A stretch of DNA of 64,000 nt from assembly GCF_001010355.1 (NCBI RefSeq), contig NZ_JPLA01000013.1, positions 126,490 to 190,489 on the forward strand. The letters are read 5' to 3'. The notes beneath the pieces are model-generated. The model saw nothing but the letters and a program-made list of their open reading frames with translations, did not search any database and was not told the origin of the DNA. The stretch's first letter is position 1; each line of letters opens with the position of its first letter. A program made the translations under genes and the position numbers. Below, piece after piece: positions 55,615-64,000 of this stretch. Origin of the DNA: Dyella japonica DSM 16301. GTDB taxonomy: Bacteria > Pseudomonadota > Gammaproteobacteria > Xanthomonadales > Rhodanobacteraceae.

Positions 55615-55959
55615 GGCAATTCCTTATGGGTGCAGCCGTCCATCGCGCGAACCTTCAGGGGCGACGCTGGACACTATGGATTAGTGGGTACTAGCGCCGG
55701 GGAGGGCGCGGAGAAGCGGCTACGCCAGGCAACATCGCCGCATGGACTTACCATGCGGCGCGTGCGGGTACTCAAGCATGCAATCGGTCATGTTCGACAA
55801 ACCTGATCCCCAGGTACAGCTGGCAGTGGGCTCGGCCACGCGAGGCGGCCGGTGGTTATTTGTTGCATTGCGCAAGTCATGTTGTCAATACTGCGCGAAG
55901 GTCTAAGAGCTTTGACGCTCTATCCGTATAGATGTCCAAATTGGCATGAGGAAATAGCC
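55615..55959. other. 345-bp intergenic control region between TonB receptor and DUF3574 lipoprotein
   Basis: No gene is seen. A perfect 10-bp inverted repeat lies at 55736-55760 (listed separately). GAGGAA at 55948-55953 is the ribosome site for the plus-strand operon. Promoters for both divergent units must be here. Confidence 0.5.
55736..55760. promoter_or_regulatory. Perfect 10-bp inverted repeat CGCCGCATGG-N5-CCATGCGGCG
   Basis: The arms at 55736-55745 and 55751-55760 are exact complements around ACTTA. It lies about 120 bp before the TonB receptor start and 200 bp before the lipoprotein start. It is a strong operator candidate for a dimeric regulator controlling one or both divergent units. 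Confidence 0.6.
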
Positions 55960-56409
55960 ATGATTCATTTGCGTTTGACGTGGGCGGTGCTTTCAGCCGG
56001 ATTGCTTTCGGGTTGCGTCACCTCGGTGGCTCCCACGACTGCCACGTTGCATGGCGATGCGGCGCATCCCGCACAAACGCAAGGCTGGGTGGATACCAAG
56101 CTGTATTTCGGGCTGGGCATCGCGGGGGATGCCAGCCATGGCGTCAGTGAGCAACGCTGGCGGGAATTTCTGGATGCGGAAGTCACGCCGCGATTCCCGG
56201 ATGGCTTGAGCGTGCTCGACGTCTATGGCCAGTGGCAGGGCAAGGGCCAGCCCACGCCGGAGCGCCTGCGCTCGAAGATGCTGGTGATCGATTATCCCGA
56301 CACGGCGGACAATCGCGCTAAGGTGGACGCCATACGTGCGGCGTGGAAGCAGCGCACGGGTGACCAGTCCGTGCTGCGCGTGACGCAGCCTGCCGAGGTG
56401 TCGTTCTGA
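55960..56409 (+). CDS. DUF3574 lipoprotein
   Basis: The ATG at 55960, with GAGGAA upstream, gives 149 residues. A lipoprotein signal ends at LSGC (about residue 20). The mature part reads VDTKLYFGLG, SEQRWREFLDAEVTPRFPDGLSVLDVYGQW and KMLVIDYPD, typical of DUF3574. The function of the domain is unknown. It is the first gene of an operon with permease and PLP-enzyme genes, the next start being 1 bp after its stop. Confidence 0.82.
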   Translation: MIHLRLTWAVLSAGLLSGCVTSVAPTTATLHGDAAHPAQTQGWVDTKLYFGLGIAGDASHGVSEQRWREFLDAEVTPRFPDGLSVLDVYGQWQGKGQPTPERLRSKMLVIDYPDTADNRAKVDAIRAAWKQRTGDQSVLRVTQPAEVSF

Positions 56410-56410
56410 G

Positions 56411-58003
56411 ATGAGCAGCATTCGTTCGCAGCGTTGGCTCTCACCCGGCGACATCAATGGCTTTCTTGGCCTGGTGGTCGACAATCTGTCGATCATGGCC
56501 TTTCTTGCTACGGCCTTGATCGGCATCTTCGGTTTTCCGGCCGATATCGTCTTTCTGCGCATGTTCCCAGGCACGACCTTTGGCGTGCTGCTGGGCAACC
56601 TGGCCTATACCGCGATGGCGCGCCGATTGGCGAAGCGCGAAGGCCGTGATGACGTCACCGCGATGCCGCTTGGCCTGGACGCGCCGACCAGCATCGGCAT
56701 GGCGCTGCTGGTGCTGGGTCCGGCGTTCCTGAGTTTCAAGCAGGCCGGCATGGATGAGCACGCTGCGGGGATCGCCACCTGGCAGCTGGGCATGGCCTCG
56801 CTGGTGATCATGGGTGTACTGAAGTTCGTGCTGTCCTTTTTTGGCGGCATGGTGCAACGGCATGTGCCACGCGCTGGACTGCTGGGTTCCATCGCGGGCA
56901 TTGCGCTGGTGCTGATGGGCTTTCTGCCGCTGATCGAGATCCTCAAAGTGCCGGTGGTGGGCTTTGCAGGATTGGGTGTGGTGCTGTACGCCTTGGTGGC
57001 ACGCGCACGCATGCCGCTGGGGCTGCCGGGCGTGCTGGTGGCCTTCGTGGTGGCGGCGCTGCTGTACTACGGTCTGGGCCCGCTGGGCTGGCTTGGCAAC
57101 GGCTATCACGCCCCGGTCGCCTGGCAGTGGCGTTTTGCGTTGCCGCTGCCGACCTTGCAATGGATGAACGGCCTGGCCGCAGCGACGCCTTATCTTCCGC
57201 TGATCCTGCCGTTTGGCTTGCTGATGGTGGTGGGCGGCATCAACGTGACGGAAAGCGCGCGCGTGGCCGGCGACGATTACCGCACGCGCGATATTCTGCT
57301 GGTGGAGGCCTTGGCGACGCTGGTAGCCGGTTTCTGCGGCGGCGTGGCGCAGACCACGCCCTACATTGGCCAGCCGTCGTACAAGGCGATGGGTGCGCGC
57401 AGTGGCTATACGCTGCTGACCGGCCTGGTGATCGGCCTGGGTGGCGTGTTCGGTTACCTGTCCAACCTGGTCGAGCTGCTGCCTTTGTCGGTGCTGGCGC
57501 CGATCCTGGTGTTCGTGGCGATCGGCATCACGGTGCAGGCTTTTGAGGCGACCCCGGTGCGCTATGCCGCGGCCGTCGTATTCAGCTTCTTTCCGGCCAT
57601 CGCACGCATGGTGACGATCAAGCTCAGCGATCCCACCTACGTGTCGAGCGACCACTACGGCGCGCTGTTCGCCGAGCATAGCCATGGGATTTCCGAACTG
57701 GCGGTGATCACCGTGCTGGGCAACGGCTTCATCATTACCTCGATGATCTGGGCGAGTTTCCTGGTGGCCTTGATCGATGGTCGAACACGCCGGGCTGCCG
57801 GGATCCTGCTGTCGGGCGCAGCCTTGAGCCTGTTTGGCATCATCCACTCGGTGGAGCTGACCGGTGGGATCTATGTGCCCTGGACACTCGACGAGGCCTC
57901 GCGCCAGCTGGTCTGGCAGTTCACCGGTGCGTACGTGGTGTTGGCCATCGTGCTGCTGGTGCTTGCCCTGGCAGCGCCACGTGACGACCGCAGCGTGGCC
58001 TGA
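56411..58003 (+). CDS. NCS2-like xanthine/uracil-type permease
   Basis: The 530-residue membrane protein has about 12-14 hydrophobic helices. The middle block NVTESARVAGDDYRTRDILLVEALATLVAGFCGGVAQTTPY resembles the NCS2/AzgA nucleobase transporters, where a related motif forms the substrate site. It is therefore called a nucleobase-type permease, but the subfamily is unclear. It starts 1 bp after the lipoprotein stop. Confidence 0.7.
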   Translation: MSSIRSQRWLSPGDINGFLGLVVDNLSIMAFLATALIGIFGFPADIVFLRMFPGTTFGVLLGNLAYTAMARRLAKREGRDDVTAMPLGLDAPTSIGMALLVLGPAFLSFKQAGMDEHAAGIATWQLGMASLVIMGVLKFVLSFFGGMVQRHVPRAGLLGSIAGIALVLMGFLPLIEILKVPVVGFAGLGVVLYALVARARMPLGLPGVLVAFVVAALLYYGLGPLGWLGNGYHAPVAWQWRFALPLPTLQWMNGLAAATPYLPLILPFGLLMVVGGINVTESARVAGDDYRTRDILLVEALATLVAGFCGGVAQTTPYIGQPSYKAMGARSGYTLLTGLVIGLGGVFGYLSNLVELLPLSVLAPILVFVAIGITVQAFEATPVRYAAAVVFSFFPAIARMVTIKLSDPTYVSSDHYGALFAEHSHGISELAVITVLGNGFIITSMIWASFLVALIDGRTRRAAGILLSGAALSLFGIIHSVELTGGIYVPWTLDEASRQLVWQFTGAYVVLAIVLLVLALAAPRDDRSVA

Positions 58004-58035
58004 GCGGATGTCGCGCGACCTGAGGATGGACGTCA

Positions 58036-59328
58036 TTGACCGGCGCTAGGCCAAGCCAGGTGCGGTCGCGCGGACGGCATGGATTCACGCTGTCCCTGGT
58101 GGCGGCTACGCTGCTCGGCGTGCTGGTGGGCTGGGTCTGCAACCGCAGCTTCACGGCGGAACAGGCGGCCGTGATCGCCGCCGACCTCTCGGTCATCACC
58201 GACATCTTTTTGCGGCTGATCAAGATGATCGTCGCGCCCCTGGTGTTTGCCTCGCTGGTATCGGCCGTTGCACGCATGGGCGGCGCCGCGGAGATCGGGC
58301 GCATCGGCATCAAGACGCTGGCCTGGTTCTTTGCGGCCTCTTGCGTGTCGCTCACGGTCGGCCTGCTGATGGCCCACTGGCTGCAGCCGGGTGCCGCGCT
58401 GCATGCCATGCCCGCGTTTGCGCACCTGCCGGCGTCCAGTGGCAGCGCGGGCGCGGTCACCAGCTTCTCGCCGGCGGAGTTCATCAACCACCTGATTCCT
58501 CGTTCCTTCGTCGAGGCCATGGCGGACAACGAGATCTTGCAGATCGTGGTGTTCTCGCTCTTGATTGGCCTGGCGGCGGCATCGCTGAAGGAGAAGGCGC
58601 TGGGTTTTGTCGAGCTGGTCGATGCCTTGGCCGCCGTGATGTTCAAGATCACCGACTATGTGATGAAGGTGGCACCGCTGGCCATCTTCGCTGCCTTGGC
58701 CAGTTCGATCTGCCTGCACGGCATCGGCATCATGGGCACGTATGCGCGTTTCGTGGCGGGCTTCTATCTGTCGCTGCTTATCCTGTGGGCGCTGCTGCTG
58801 GCCGCGCTTGGCCTGATCATCGGATCGCGCAGTCTGCGTCTGCTGGCAGGCATCCGCCAGACCGTGCTGCTGGCGTTTGCCACCTCCTCGTCGGAGGCGG
58901 CCTATCCGCGTCTGCTCGAGCAGCTGGTGGCGTTCGGCATACCGCGTCGCATCGCCAGCTTCGTGCTGCCGCTGGGATATTCGTTCAATCTCGACGGCGC
59001 GATGATGTACTGTACGTTTGCCATCCTGTTTATCGCGCAGGCCTATGGCGTTGAGCTCAGCGTGGGGCAGCAGATCACGCTGTTCGGCTTGCTGATGCTG
59101 ACCACCAAGGGGTTGGCCGGCGTGCCGCGGGCCGCCATCGCGGTGATTGCCGTCACGCTGCACTATTTTCATCTGCCCGATGCCGGACTCGCGCTGGTGC
59201 TGGCGGTCGATCACGTGCTCGACATGGGGCGTTCGGCGACGAACATCGTGGGCAATTCCGTGGCCGCTGCTGCGGTGGCCTCATGGGAAGGGCAGCTTGA
59301 TGCGCCCTGCAAAATCGATCATCCATGA
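58036..59328 (+). CDS. Dicarboxylate/amino acid:cation symporter (second DAACS copy)
   Basis: The likely start is the TTG at 58036, with GAGGA 9 bp upstream; a GTG at 58060 is possible. The 430-residue product has the DAACS blocks FATSSSEAAYPRL, GYSFNLDGAMMY, TTKGLAGVPRAAI and NIVGNSVAAAAVASW. It differs clearly from the copy at 46687-47979 in these loops. It belongs to an operon with the NCS2-like permease and the PLP enzyme, so an acidic amino acid or dicarboxylate is the likely substrate. Confidence 0.88.
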   Translation: MTGARPSQVRSRGRHGFTLSLVAATLLGVLVGWVCNRSFTAEQAAVIAADLSVITDIFLRLIKMIVAPLVFASLVSAVARMGGAAEIGRIGIKTLAWFFAASCVSLTVGLLMAHWLQPGAALHAMPAFAHLPASSGSAGAVTSFSPAEFINHLIPRSFVEAMADNEILQIVVFSLLIGLAAASLKEKALGFVELVDALAAVMFKITDYVMKVAPLAIFAALASSICLHGIGIMGTYARFVAGFYLSLLILWALLLAALGLIIGSRSLRLLAGIRQTVLLAFATSSSEAAYPRLLEQLVAFGIPRRIASFVLPLGYSFNLDGAMMYCTFAILFIAQAYGVELSVGQQITLFGLLMLTTKGLAGVPRAAIAVIAVTLHYFHLPDAGLALVLAVDHVLDMGRSATNIVGNSVAAAAVASWEGQLDAPCKIDHP

Positions 59329-59375
59329 ACTTCCTTGCGGCTCCTCTCCCCATTGCCCATCCCTAGCGAGGTCTT

Positions 59376-60578
59376 ATGCCTGCGATTGCCTATCTGGAGT
59401 GTTCCCGCTGCCATGCGCGACTGCCGGCCGATGTGCCGCAGACGCTGTGCACGCAATGTCCCGAGCAGCCCGCGGGGGCGCTCTACGTGCGATACGACCT
59501 CACGCCGCTGCTGGGCAGTTCGCCTGCGGAAGCAGTGAAGGGTGGTGATGCGGCGACGCCATGGCGTGGCATGTGGCGGTATCGCGCCGTGCTGCCCGAT
59601 GTGGCGCCGGTGACGCTGGGCGAAGGATGGACGCCGATGCTGCGCAGCAAGCGTCACGACGCATTGTTCCTCAAGGAGGAGGGCGCCAATCCCACCGGCT
59701 CGTTCAAGGCGCGAGGGTTGTCGCTGGCCGTCACCATGGCGCGGCACTACGGCTTGCGCAAACTGGCCATTCCTTCGGCTGGCAACGCCGCTGGCGCACT
59801 GGCCGCGTATGCCGCAGCGTCCGATATCGAAGCGCATATCTTCATGCCGCGCGACGTGCCGCTCGCCAATTTGGTGGAAGCGACCGCCTATGGTGCGAAA
59901 GTGACCCTGGTCGACGGCGTGATATCCGATTGCGCGCGCATCGTTGGCGAACGCAAGGCGGCGGAGGGCTGGTTCGATATCTCCACGCTCAAGGAACCGT
60001 TCCGCGTGGAAGGCAAGAAGACCATGGGCTACGAACTGGTCGAGCAGCTCGGTTGGGAATATCCCGATGCGGTGTTCTATCCCACCGGTGGCGGCGTTGG
60101 CCTGATCGGCATGTGGAAGGCCTTCGACGAGCTTGAGCAGCTGGGTTGGGTGAAGCCGGGCAGGCGGCCGCGCATGTTCGCCATTCAATCGTCGGGATGC
60201 GCGCCGGTGGTGCGGGCCTTTGACGAAGGCGCTGCCGTCAGCCAGATGTGGAAGGACCCCAAGACCGCGGCCTCGGGCCTGCGCGTGCCCAAGGCGTATG
60301 GCGACTACATCATCCTCGACATTCTGCGTGCATCGGGCGGCAAGGCGGTCGCGGTCTCCGATGAAGACACCTTTGCCTCGCTGCGCGACTGGGCTGCGCA
60401 CGAAGGTATCTTCCTGTCGCCGGAAGGCGCGGCGGCAACGGCTGCCTATGACCAGCTGATCGCCTCGGGCGACCTGAAGGCCTCGGACCGCGTGGTGATT
60501 TTCAACACCGGTGCAGGCTTGAAGTACACCGATGTGATTGCCGCCGAGCTGGGTCTGTCAGCCGCACAAGGACCGTAA
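59376..60578 (+). CDS. Threonine-synthase-like PLP-dependent enzyme
   Basis: The 400-residue protein begins with a zinc-ribbon-like part (YLECSRCHARLP, TLCTQCPEQP), as in some threonine synthases. The PLP lysine is in NPTGSFKARG, the phosphate-binding glycine loop in PTGGGVGLIG, and a further block is SAGNAAGALAAYAA. It could be a true threonine synthase or a paralogue with a different substrate such as a beta-elimination lyase. The last operon gene, it ends 2 bp from the convergent flavoprotein gene. Confidence 0.82.
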   Translation: MPAIAYLECSRCHARLPADVPQTLCTQCPEQPAGALYVRYDLTPLLGSSPAEAVKGGDAATPWRGMWRYRAVLPDVAPVTLGEGWTPMLRSKRHDALFLKEEGANPTGSFKARGLSLAVTMARHYGLRKLAIPSAGNAAGALAAYAAASDIEAHIFMPRDVPLANLVEATAYGAKVTLVDGVISDCARIVGERKAAEGWFDISTLKEPFRVEGKKTMGYELVEQLGWEYPDAVFYPTGGGVGLIGMWKAFDELEQLGWVKPGRRPRMFAIQSSGCAPVVRAFDEGAAVSQMWKDPKTAASGLRVPKAYGDYIILDILRASGGKAVAVSDEDTFASLRDWAAHEGIFLSPEGAAATAAYDQLIASGDLKASDRVVIFNTGAGLKYTDVIAAELGLSAAQGP

Positions 60579-60580
60579 CC

Positions 60581-62677
60581 TCACGCCGGCACTTCGCGTC
60601 GCAGGTCATCGGGATCGGCGGTGTGGAAGTGACGCTTGAACGCCACCTCGCCGGTCACCGGTTCCTGCAGCTCGCGCGCATAGCGGTGGCCGGCATAAAT
60701 CGCATGGGCGATCAGACCGGGCGCCTCGGCGTCGCCGATGCAGCGTACGGAGCGAATCCCCGCGCCGCCCCAGTGTCCCTGGCGTTGCAGCAGTTGCTGG
60801 TAGAGCGCGTCGTCGGGCAGTCGCGAAGTGATGGTGACCACGGCATCGCAGGGACGTTCGGTGTGCTGCTCGTCCCAGGTGTTTTCCAGCGTCAGCGTTG
60901 AACCATCGAATCCGGTGATGTTGTGCGACACGATGGCCTCGATGCCGAGCTTGGCCATGCGCTTGCGGATATGGCGGTAATCCAGCGTGTTGACGCTCCA
61001 GGGCGCGATGCTGTCTTCCGGCGTTACGTAGGCGACCTCGCAGCCGCGTGCGCGCAGCAGTTCGGCGGCCACGCTGGCGTAGTAGAAGCCGTCGTCGTCG
61101 AACACCGCGACGCGGCCCTCGGGCAGACGGCCATCCATCAGATCGTCGAGCGTGAAGACCCGCGGGTTGTCGGCCAGGCAGGGAATACCCAGGCCATTGC
61201 TACGACCGAAACCATCACGGCGCCAATGGCAGCCGGTGGCCAGCACCACGTGCTCGGCGCCGAAATCGATCACGTCCTGCGCGCTCAGCGGGGAGTCGAG
61301 ATACAGGCTCACGTTGTTGAGCTTGCCGATCTGTCCCACACGCCAGTCGCGCACGCGTGCCCACTCGGCCAGGCCGGGCAAGCGTGACTCACGCGTGACG
61401 CGGCCGCCAAGCTCCTTGCGTGATTCGGCGAGGCTCACATCATGGCCGCGCTGGCCGAGTGCGCGCGCCGCCTCCAGGCCTGCCGGTCCGCCGCCGACCA
61501 CCAGTACGCGGGTGGGTTGGGGCGCGGGCCGGATACGCTCGGGATGCCAGCCCTTGCGCCACTCTTCGCCCATGCTCGGATTCTGCGTGCAGCGGATCGG
61601 CGAAATGGTCATGTCGCCAGAGACGCAGATATTGCAGCCGATGCATTCGCGGATATCGTCGACGCGGCCTCCTTCGATCTTCTTGGGCAGATAAGGGTCG
61701 GCGATCGACGGACGGGCCGCGCCTATCAGGTCGATCACGCCACGGCGGATCTGCGACACCATGGTGTCGGGCGAGGTGAAGCGGCCCACGCCCACCACCG
61801 GCTTGGTGGTGGTTTTCTTGACGAAGTCGATGAACGGTTCCTGCGCGCCCTCGGTGGCGAAACGCGAAGGCACCGAGTCGTTGTACCAGGCCGCGAGATT
61901 GACGTCCCACAGATCGGGCAGTTCGGCCAGCATGCTGACGATGTCCTGCGCCTCGGCCAGTTCGACGCCGCCGGGACCGAGCAGTTCCTCGGTGGCGAAA
62001 CGCAGCGCGACAGCGCAGGTGTCGCCCACGGCGTCGCGGGTGTCCTGCAGCACCTCGCGCAGCAGGCGCACGCGGTTGTCCAGCGAGCCGCCGTACTCGT
62101 CGCTGCGCTGATTGCGGCGACGCTGCAGGAAATGCATTGGCAGCGAGAGGTCGTGCGCCGCATAGACATAGATGATGTCCATGCCTGCGCGCTTGCCGCG
62201 CAAGGCGGCTTCGCGATGCCAGCGGCGATATTCGCGGATATCGTGCAGCGTCATTGCGCGGGCTTGCGAGGGATAGCCGTACTTCGAGACCTGATGCGAC
62301 GGACCCAGCAAAACCTCGCGCGAATACAGATTCGAGGCGGTCGGGCCGTTGTGCGAAAGCTCCAGCGCTGCAAGCGCGCCGTGTGCGTGCACCTTGTCGC
62401 ACATCAGCGCGAGCGCGGGAATGTCGCGGTCATCCCACAGGCGTGCTTCAACGTAAGGCGTGAGGTCGCTGCTGGGATGGATCTCGCATTCTTCGGTGGA
62501 CACCACCGCCCAGCCGCCCTCGGCCTTGATCTCGCGCATTGCCGCGTGTGCCAGCGGCATCGCGTGACCCATGCCATTGCAATGAGGGACCTGGAAGAAG
62601 CGGTTCTTGGCGGTGACCGGGCCGATCTTTACCGGCGTAAACAGGATGTCGTAGCGCGGGTCTCTCATCGAACTCAT
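60581..62677 (-). CDS. Trimethylamine/histamine dehydrogenase-family flavoprotein
   Basis: The 698-residue protein has an old-yellow-enzyme TIM barrel, a 4Fe-4S cluster site (CIGCNICV plus a Cys 12 residues later) and an ADP/NAD-binding part (LVVGGGPAGLEAARALG). Started at its second Met, the cysteine of QVPHCNG is residue 30, the position that bonds FMN in trimethylamine dehydrogenase. The catalytic Tyr, His and Asp (VYAAH, NDSVPSRF) are kept. In the substrate cage TMADH's Tyr60 and Trp355 are Glu and Asp here, as in histamine-dehydrogenase-type enzymes. It overlaps the permease stop by 4 bp. Confidence 0.88.
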   Translation of the reverse strand: MSSMRDPRYDILFTPVKIGPVTAKNRFFQVPHCNGMGHAMPLAHAAMREIKAEGGWAVVSTEECEIHPSSDLTPYVEARLWDDRDIPALALMCDKVHAHGALAALELSHNGPTASNLYSREVLLGPSHQVSKYGYPSQARAMTLHDIREYRRWHREAALRGKRAGMDIIYVYAAHDLSLPMHFLQRRRNQRSDEYGGSLDNRVRLLREVLQDTRDAVGDTCAVALRFATEELLGPGGVELAEAQDIVSMLAELPDLWDVNLAAWYNDSVPSRFATEGAQEPFIDFVKKTTTKPVVGVGRFTSPDTMVSQIRRGVIDLIGAARPSIADPYLPKKIEGGRVDDIRECIGCNICVSGDMTISPIRCTQNPSMGEEWRKGWHPERIRPAPQPTRVLVVGGGPAGLEAARALGQRGHDVSLAESRKELGGRVTRESRLPGLAEWARVRDWRVGQIGKLNNVSLYLDSPLSAQDVIDFGAEHVVLATGCHWRRDGFGRSNGLGIPCLADNPRVFTLDDLMDGRLPEGRVAVFDDDGFYYASVAAELLRARGCEVAYVTPEDSIAPWSVNTLDYRHIRKRMAKLGIEAIVSHNITGFDGSTLTLENTWDEQHTERPCDAVVTITSRLPDDALYQQLLQRQGHWGGAGIRSVRCIGDAEAPGLIAHAIYAGHRYARELQEPVTGEVAFKRHFHTADPDDLRREVPA

Positions 62678-63999
62678 ACCTTGGCGGGCGCGGTGGCGCT
62701 GTGCGGCGATTTGCGGCGCAGCCGCATGATGGCGTAGAGCGGCAGGCCCGCCGCGATCAGGCCCATCGCCAGCAGGAACGGCTCATGTCCGCTGCCGACA
62801 AAGGCAAACACCGCGTAGATTGCACCGCCGGTCGCGATCAGCAACGCGTTGCGTCCCATGCCGACACGGGCGCCTCGACGCCAGAGCACGGCCAGCGCGA
62901 GCGAGCAGCACAGATACAGCGGAAGGTTCGCCGCCGTCACCACGCGGGTGAGGAAGGTGAAGGCCGCCACCAGCGACTGGCTGTAGCTCAACCAGGTCAT
63001 CACCGAGGCGAGCAGGCCGGTGACGATCAGCGCGATGGCGGGCGCACCTCGCCGATTCTGTCGCGCGAACACGGCCGGCAGCACGCCGTTATTGGCCATG
63101 GTGCGGGTGAGTTCGCCCATCAACAGCGTCCACCCATTGAGCGCGCCCAGCCCGCTCACCACCACGAACAAGGCCAGCCATCGACCGGAGCCGGCCGCGG
63201 AGAAGCGATCCATCAGCAAGGCGAACGGAGCGCTGGCATTGGCCAGTTCCGTCTGCTCGATCAACAGCAGCGGTACCGCCGAAACCACGATGTAGACGAC
63301 TGCGACAAGGATGGCGCCGGCCATGGTGGCGCGCGGAATCGTGCGCCCCGGGTTGGTTACGCGTCCGGCGGGAATGCTGGCCGACTCGATACCGAGCATG
63401 GCGTACAGGGCGATGGTCGAGGCAGCCAGGATGCCGCTGAAGGTGATCGGTGTGGTCGGCGGGTGGACCACATAGCTTGCGGGCGAGGTGAGCAGGACCC
63501 ATCCGCCGAGCAGCGCGATGGCGACCATGGGCAACAGCTTCAGCGCCGAGGTGACGATCTGCACGGCACCTCCCGAGCGCACGCCGAACACGTTGATGAT
63601 CACGAACAGCCACAACAGGCATAGCGCGAACAGCACTGGCTGGACCACTGCCAGTTGCGGCATCACCACCGTGATGTAACCGACCACGCCCGTGGCGAGT
63701 GCCGCATTGGTCAGCCACAGCGAGACCCAGTACGCCCACAGCGCCATGTAGGCGGGAAGGTCACCGAGGGTGCAGCGGATGTACTCGTACGGTCCGTCCG
63801 CACCCGGCAACGCCTTGGAGAGATGGGCGAACACGCGGGCCAGGATCAGGCAGCCGACCAGGGTCACCAGCCAGCCGATCAAGGCATTGAAACCGTAAGG
63901 GGCGAGCGAGGAGGGCAGGATGAAAATGCCCATCCCGATCACGTTGCCGACCACCAGGGAGGTGCAGGTCCAGAAGCCGATCTTTTTGCCTTCGCTCAC
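62674..63999 (-). CDS. APC-family amino acid/amine permease
   Basis: The protein from the GTG at 63999 has 441 residues and about 12 membrane helices, beginning FWTCTSLVVGNVIGMGIFILPSSLAPYG, the standard helix-1 block of APC permeases such as the arginine/agmatine and putrescine exchangers. The gene could start further upstream, beyond the window edge, but the length is already normal. Four-base overlap with the dehydrogenase gene indicates co-transcription, so it probably imports the amine oxidised by that enzyme. Confidence 0.85.
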   Translation of the reverse strand: MSEGKKIGFWTCTSLVVGNVIGMGIFILPSSLAPYGFNALIGWLVTLVGCLILARVFAHLSKALPGADGPYEYIRCTLGDLPAYMALWAYWVSLWLTNAALATGVVGYITVVMPQLAVVQPVLFALCLLWLFVIINVFGVRSGGAVQIVTSALKLLPMVAIALLGGWVLLTSPASYVVHPPTTPITFSGILAASTIALYAMLGIESASIPAGRVTNPGRTIPRATMAGAILVAVVYIVVSAVPLLLIEQTELANASAPFALLMDRFSAAGSGRWLALFVVVSGLGALNGWTLLMGELTRTMANNGVLPAVFARQNRRGAPAIALIVTGLLASVMTWLSYSQSLVAAFTFLTRVVTAANLPLYLCCSLALAVLWRRGARVGMGRNALLIATGGAIYAVFAFVGSGHEPFLLAMGLIAAGLPLYAIMRLRRKSPHSATAPAKV

Positions 64000-64000
64000 G

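Noticed and set aside
56441-58036. 531-residue minus-strand frame opposite the NCS2-like permease
   Set aside because: Composition is dominated by His, Gln and Arg, as expected from the complement of a hydrophobic membrane-protein gene.

Overview
The window is GC-rich (about 64 % by eye), densely packed, and reads as a chromosomal segment of a gammaproteobacterium of the Xanthomonadales/Rhodanobacteraceae type (Dyella, Rhodanobacter, Luteibacter and relatives). This placement is inferred from gene content and style: many hybrid histidine kinases, FixJ-type regulators, an H-NS protein with a lysine/alanine tail, a TonB receptor, KatG and a stand-alone Ku. No rRNA, tRNA, insertion sequence, phage gene or CRISPR array was seen.

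Layout. 1-5.5 kb: a stressosome-type partner-switching operon (RsbR, RsbS, RsbT, a kinase/phosphatase fusion) that runs directly into a histidine kinase and a REC-PAS-kinase-REC hybrid, followed by a CsbD-like stress protein. 5.9-9.0 kb: a GAF protein and a CHASE3 hybrid kinase. 9.1-18.4 kb: DNA protection and oxidative stress (Ku, AlkB-like dioxygenase, H-NS-like protein, KatG, TehA-like channel, thiolase, periplasmic peroxiredoxin). 18.4-21.8 kb: an operon of a four-PAS histidine kinase, a lone receiver and a FixJ-type regulator. 22-37.5 kb: mixed accessory metabolism (thioredoxin-like CxxS protein, alpha/beta hydrolases, cupin, SSS symporter with DUF3311 partner, SDR with divergent AraC regulator, DUF4331 protein, nickel/cobalt permease, 2OG oxygenase, GST, DsbA-like protein, LysR regulators and a second FixJ-type regulator). 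37.9 kb: a solitary antitoxin-like protein. 38.4-43.4 kb: a tripartite EmrAB/outer-membrane efflux system with a divergent TetR repressor and two clear operators.

43.4-51.3 kb: the most coherent catabolic unit. Six minus-strand genes encode an amidohydrolase, a 4,5-dihydroxyphthalate decarboxylase-family protein, a dicarboxylate symporter, an OprB-type porin, 4-carboxy-4-hydroxy-2-oxoadipate aldolase (LigK) and 4-oxalomesaconate hydratase (LigJ). A divergent LysR-type regulator with two successive N-terminal helix-turn-helix domains faces them. Together they look like uptake plus the lower half of the protocatechuate/gallate 4,5-cleavage pathway, yielding pyruvate and oxaloacetate, but no ring-cleavage dioxygenase is present in the window.

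51.4-64 kb: an NmrA-like reductase with a MarR regulator, a TonB receptor, a plus-strand operon (DUF3574 lipoprotein, NCS2-like permease, second dicarboxylate-type symporter, threonine-synthase-like PLP enzyme), and a convergent minus-strand pair (APC permease plus a trimethylamine-dehydrogenase-family flavoprotein whose substrate cage resembles histamine dehydrogenase).

Most start codons were chosen from Shine-Dalgarno spacing and family alignment recalled from memory. No database search was possible, so product names rest on motifs and remembered family sequences.
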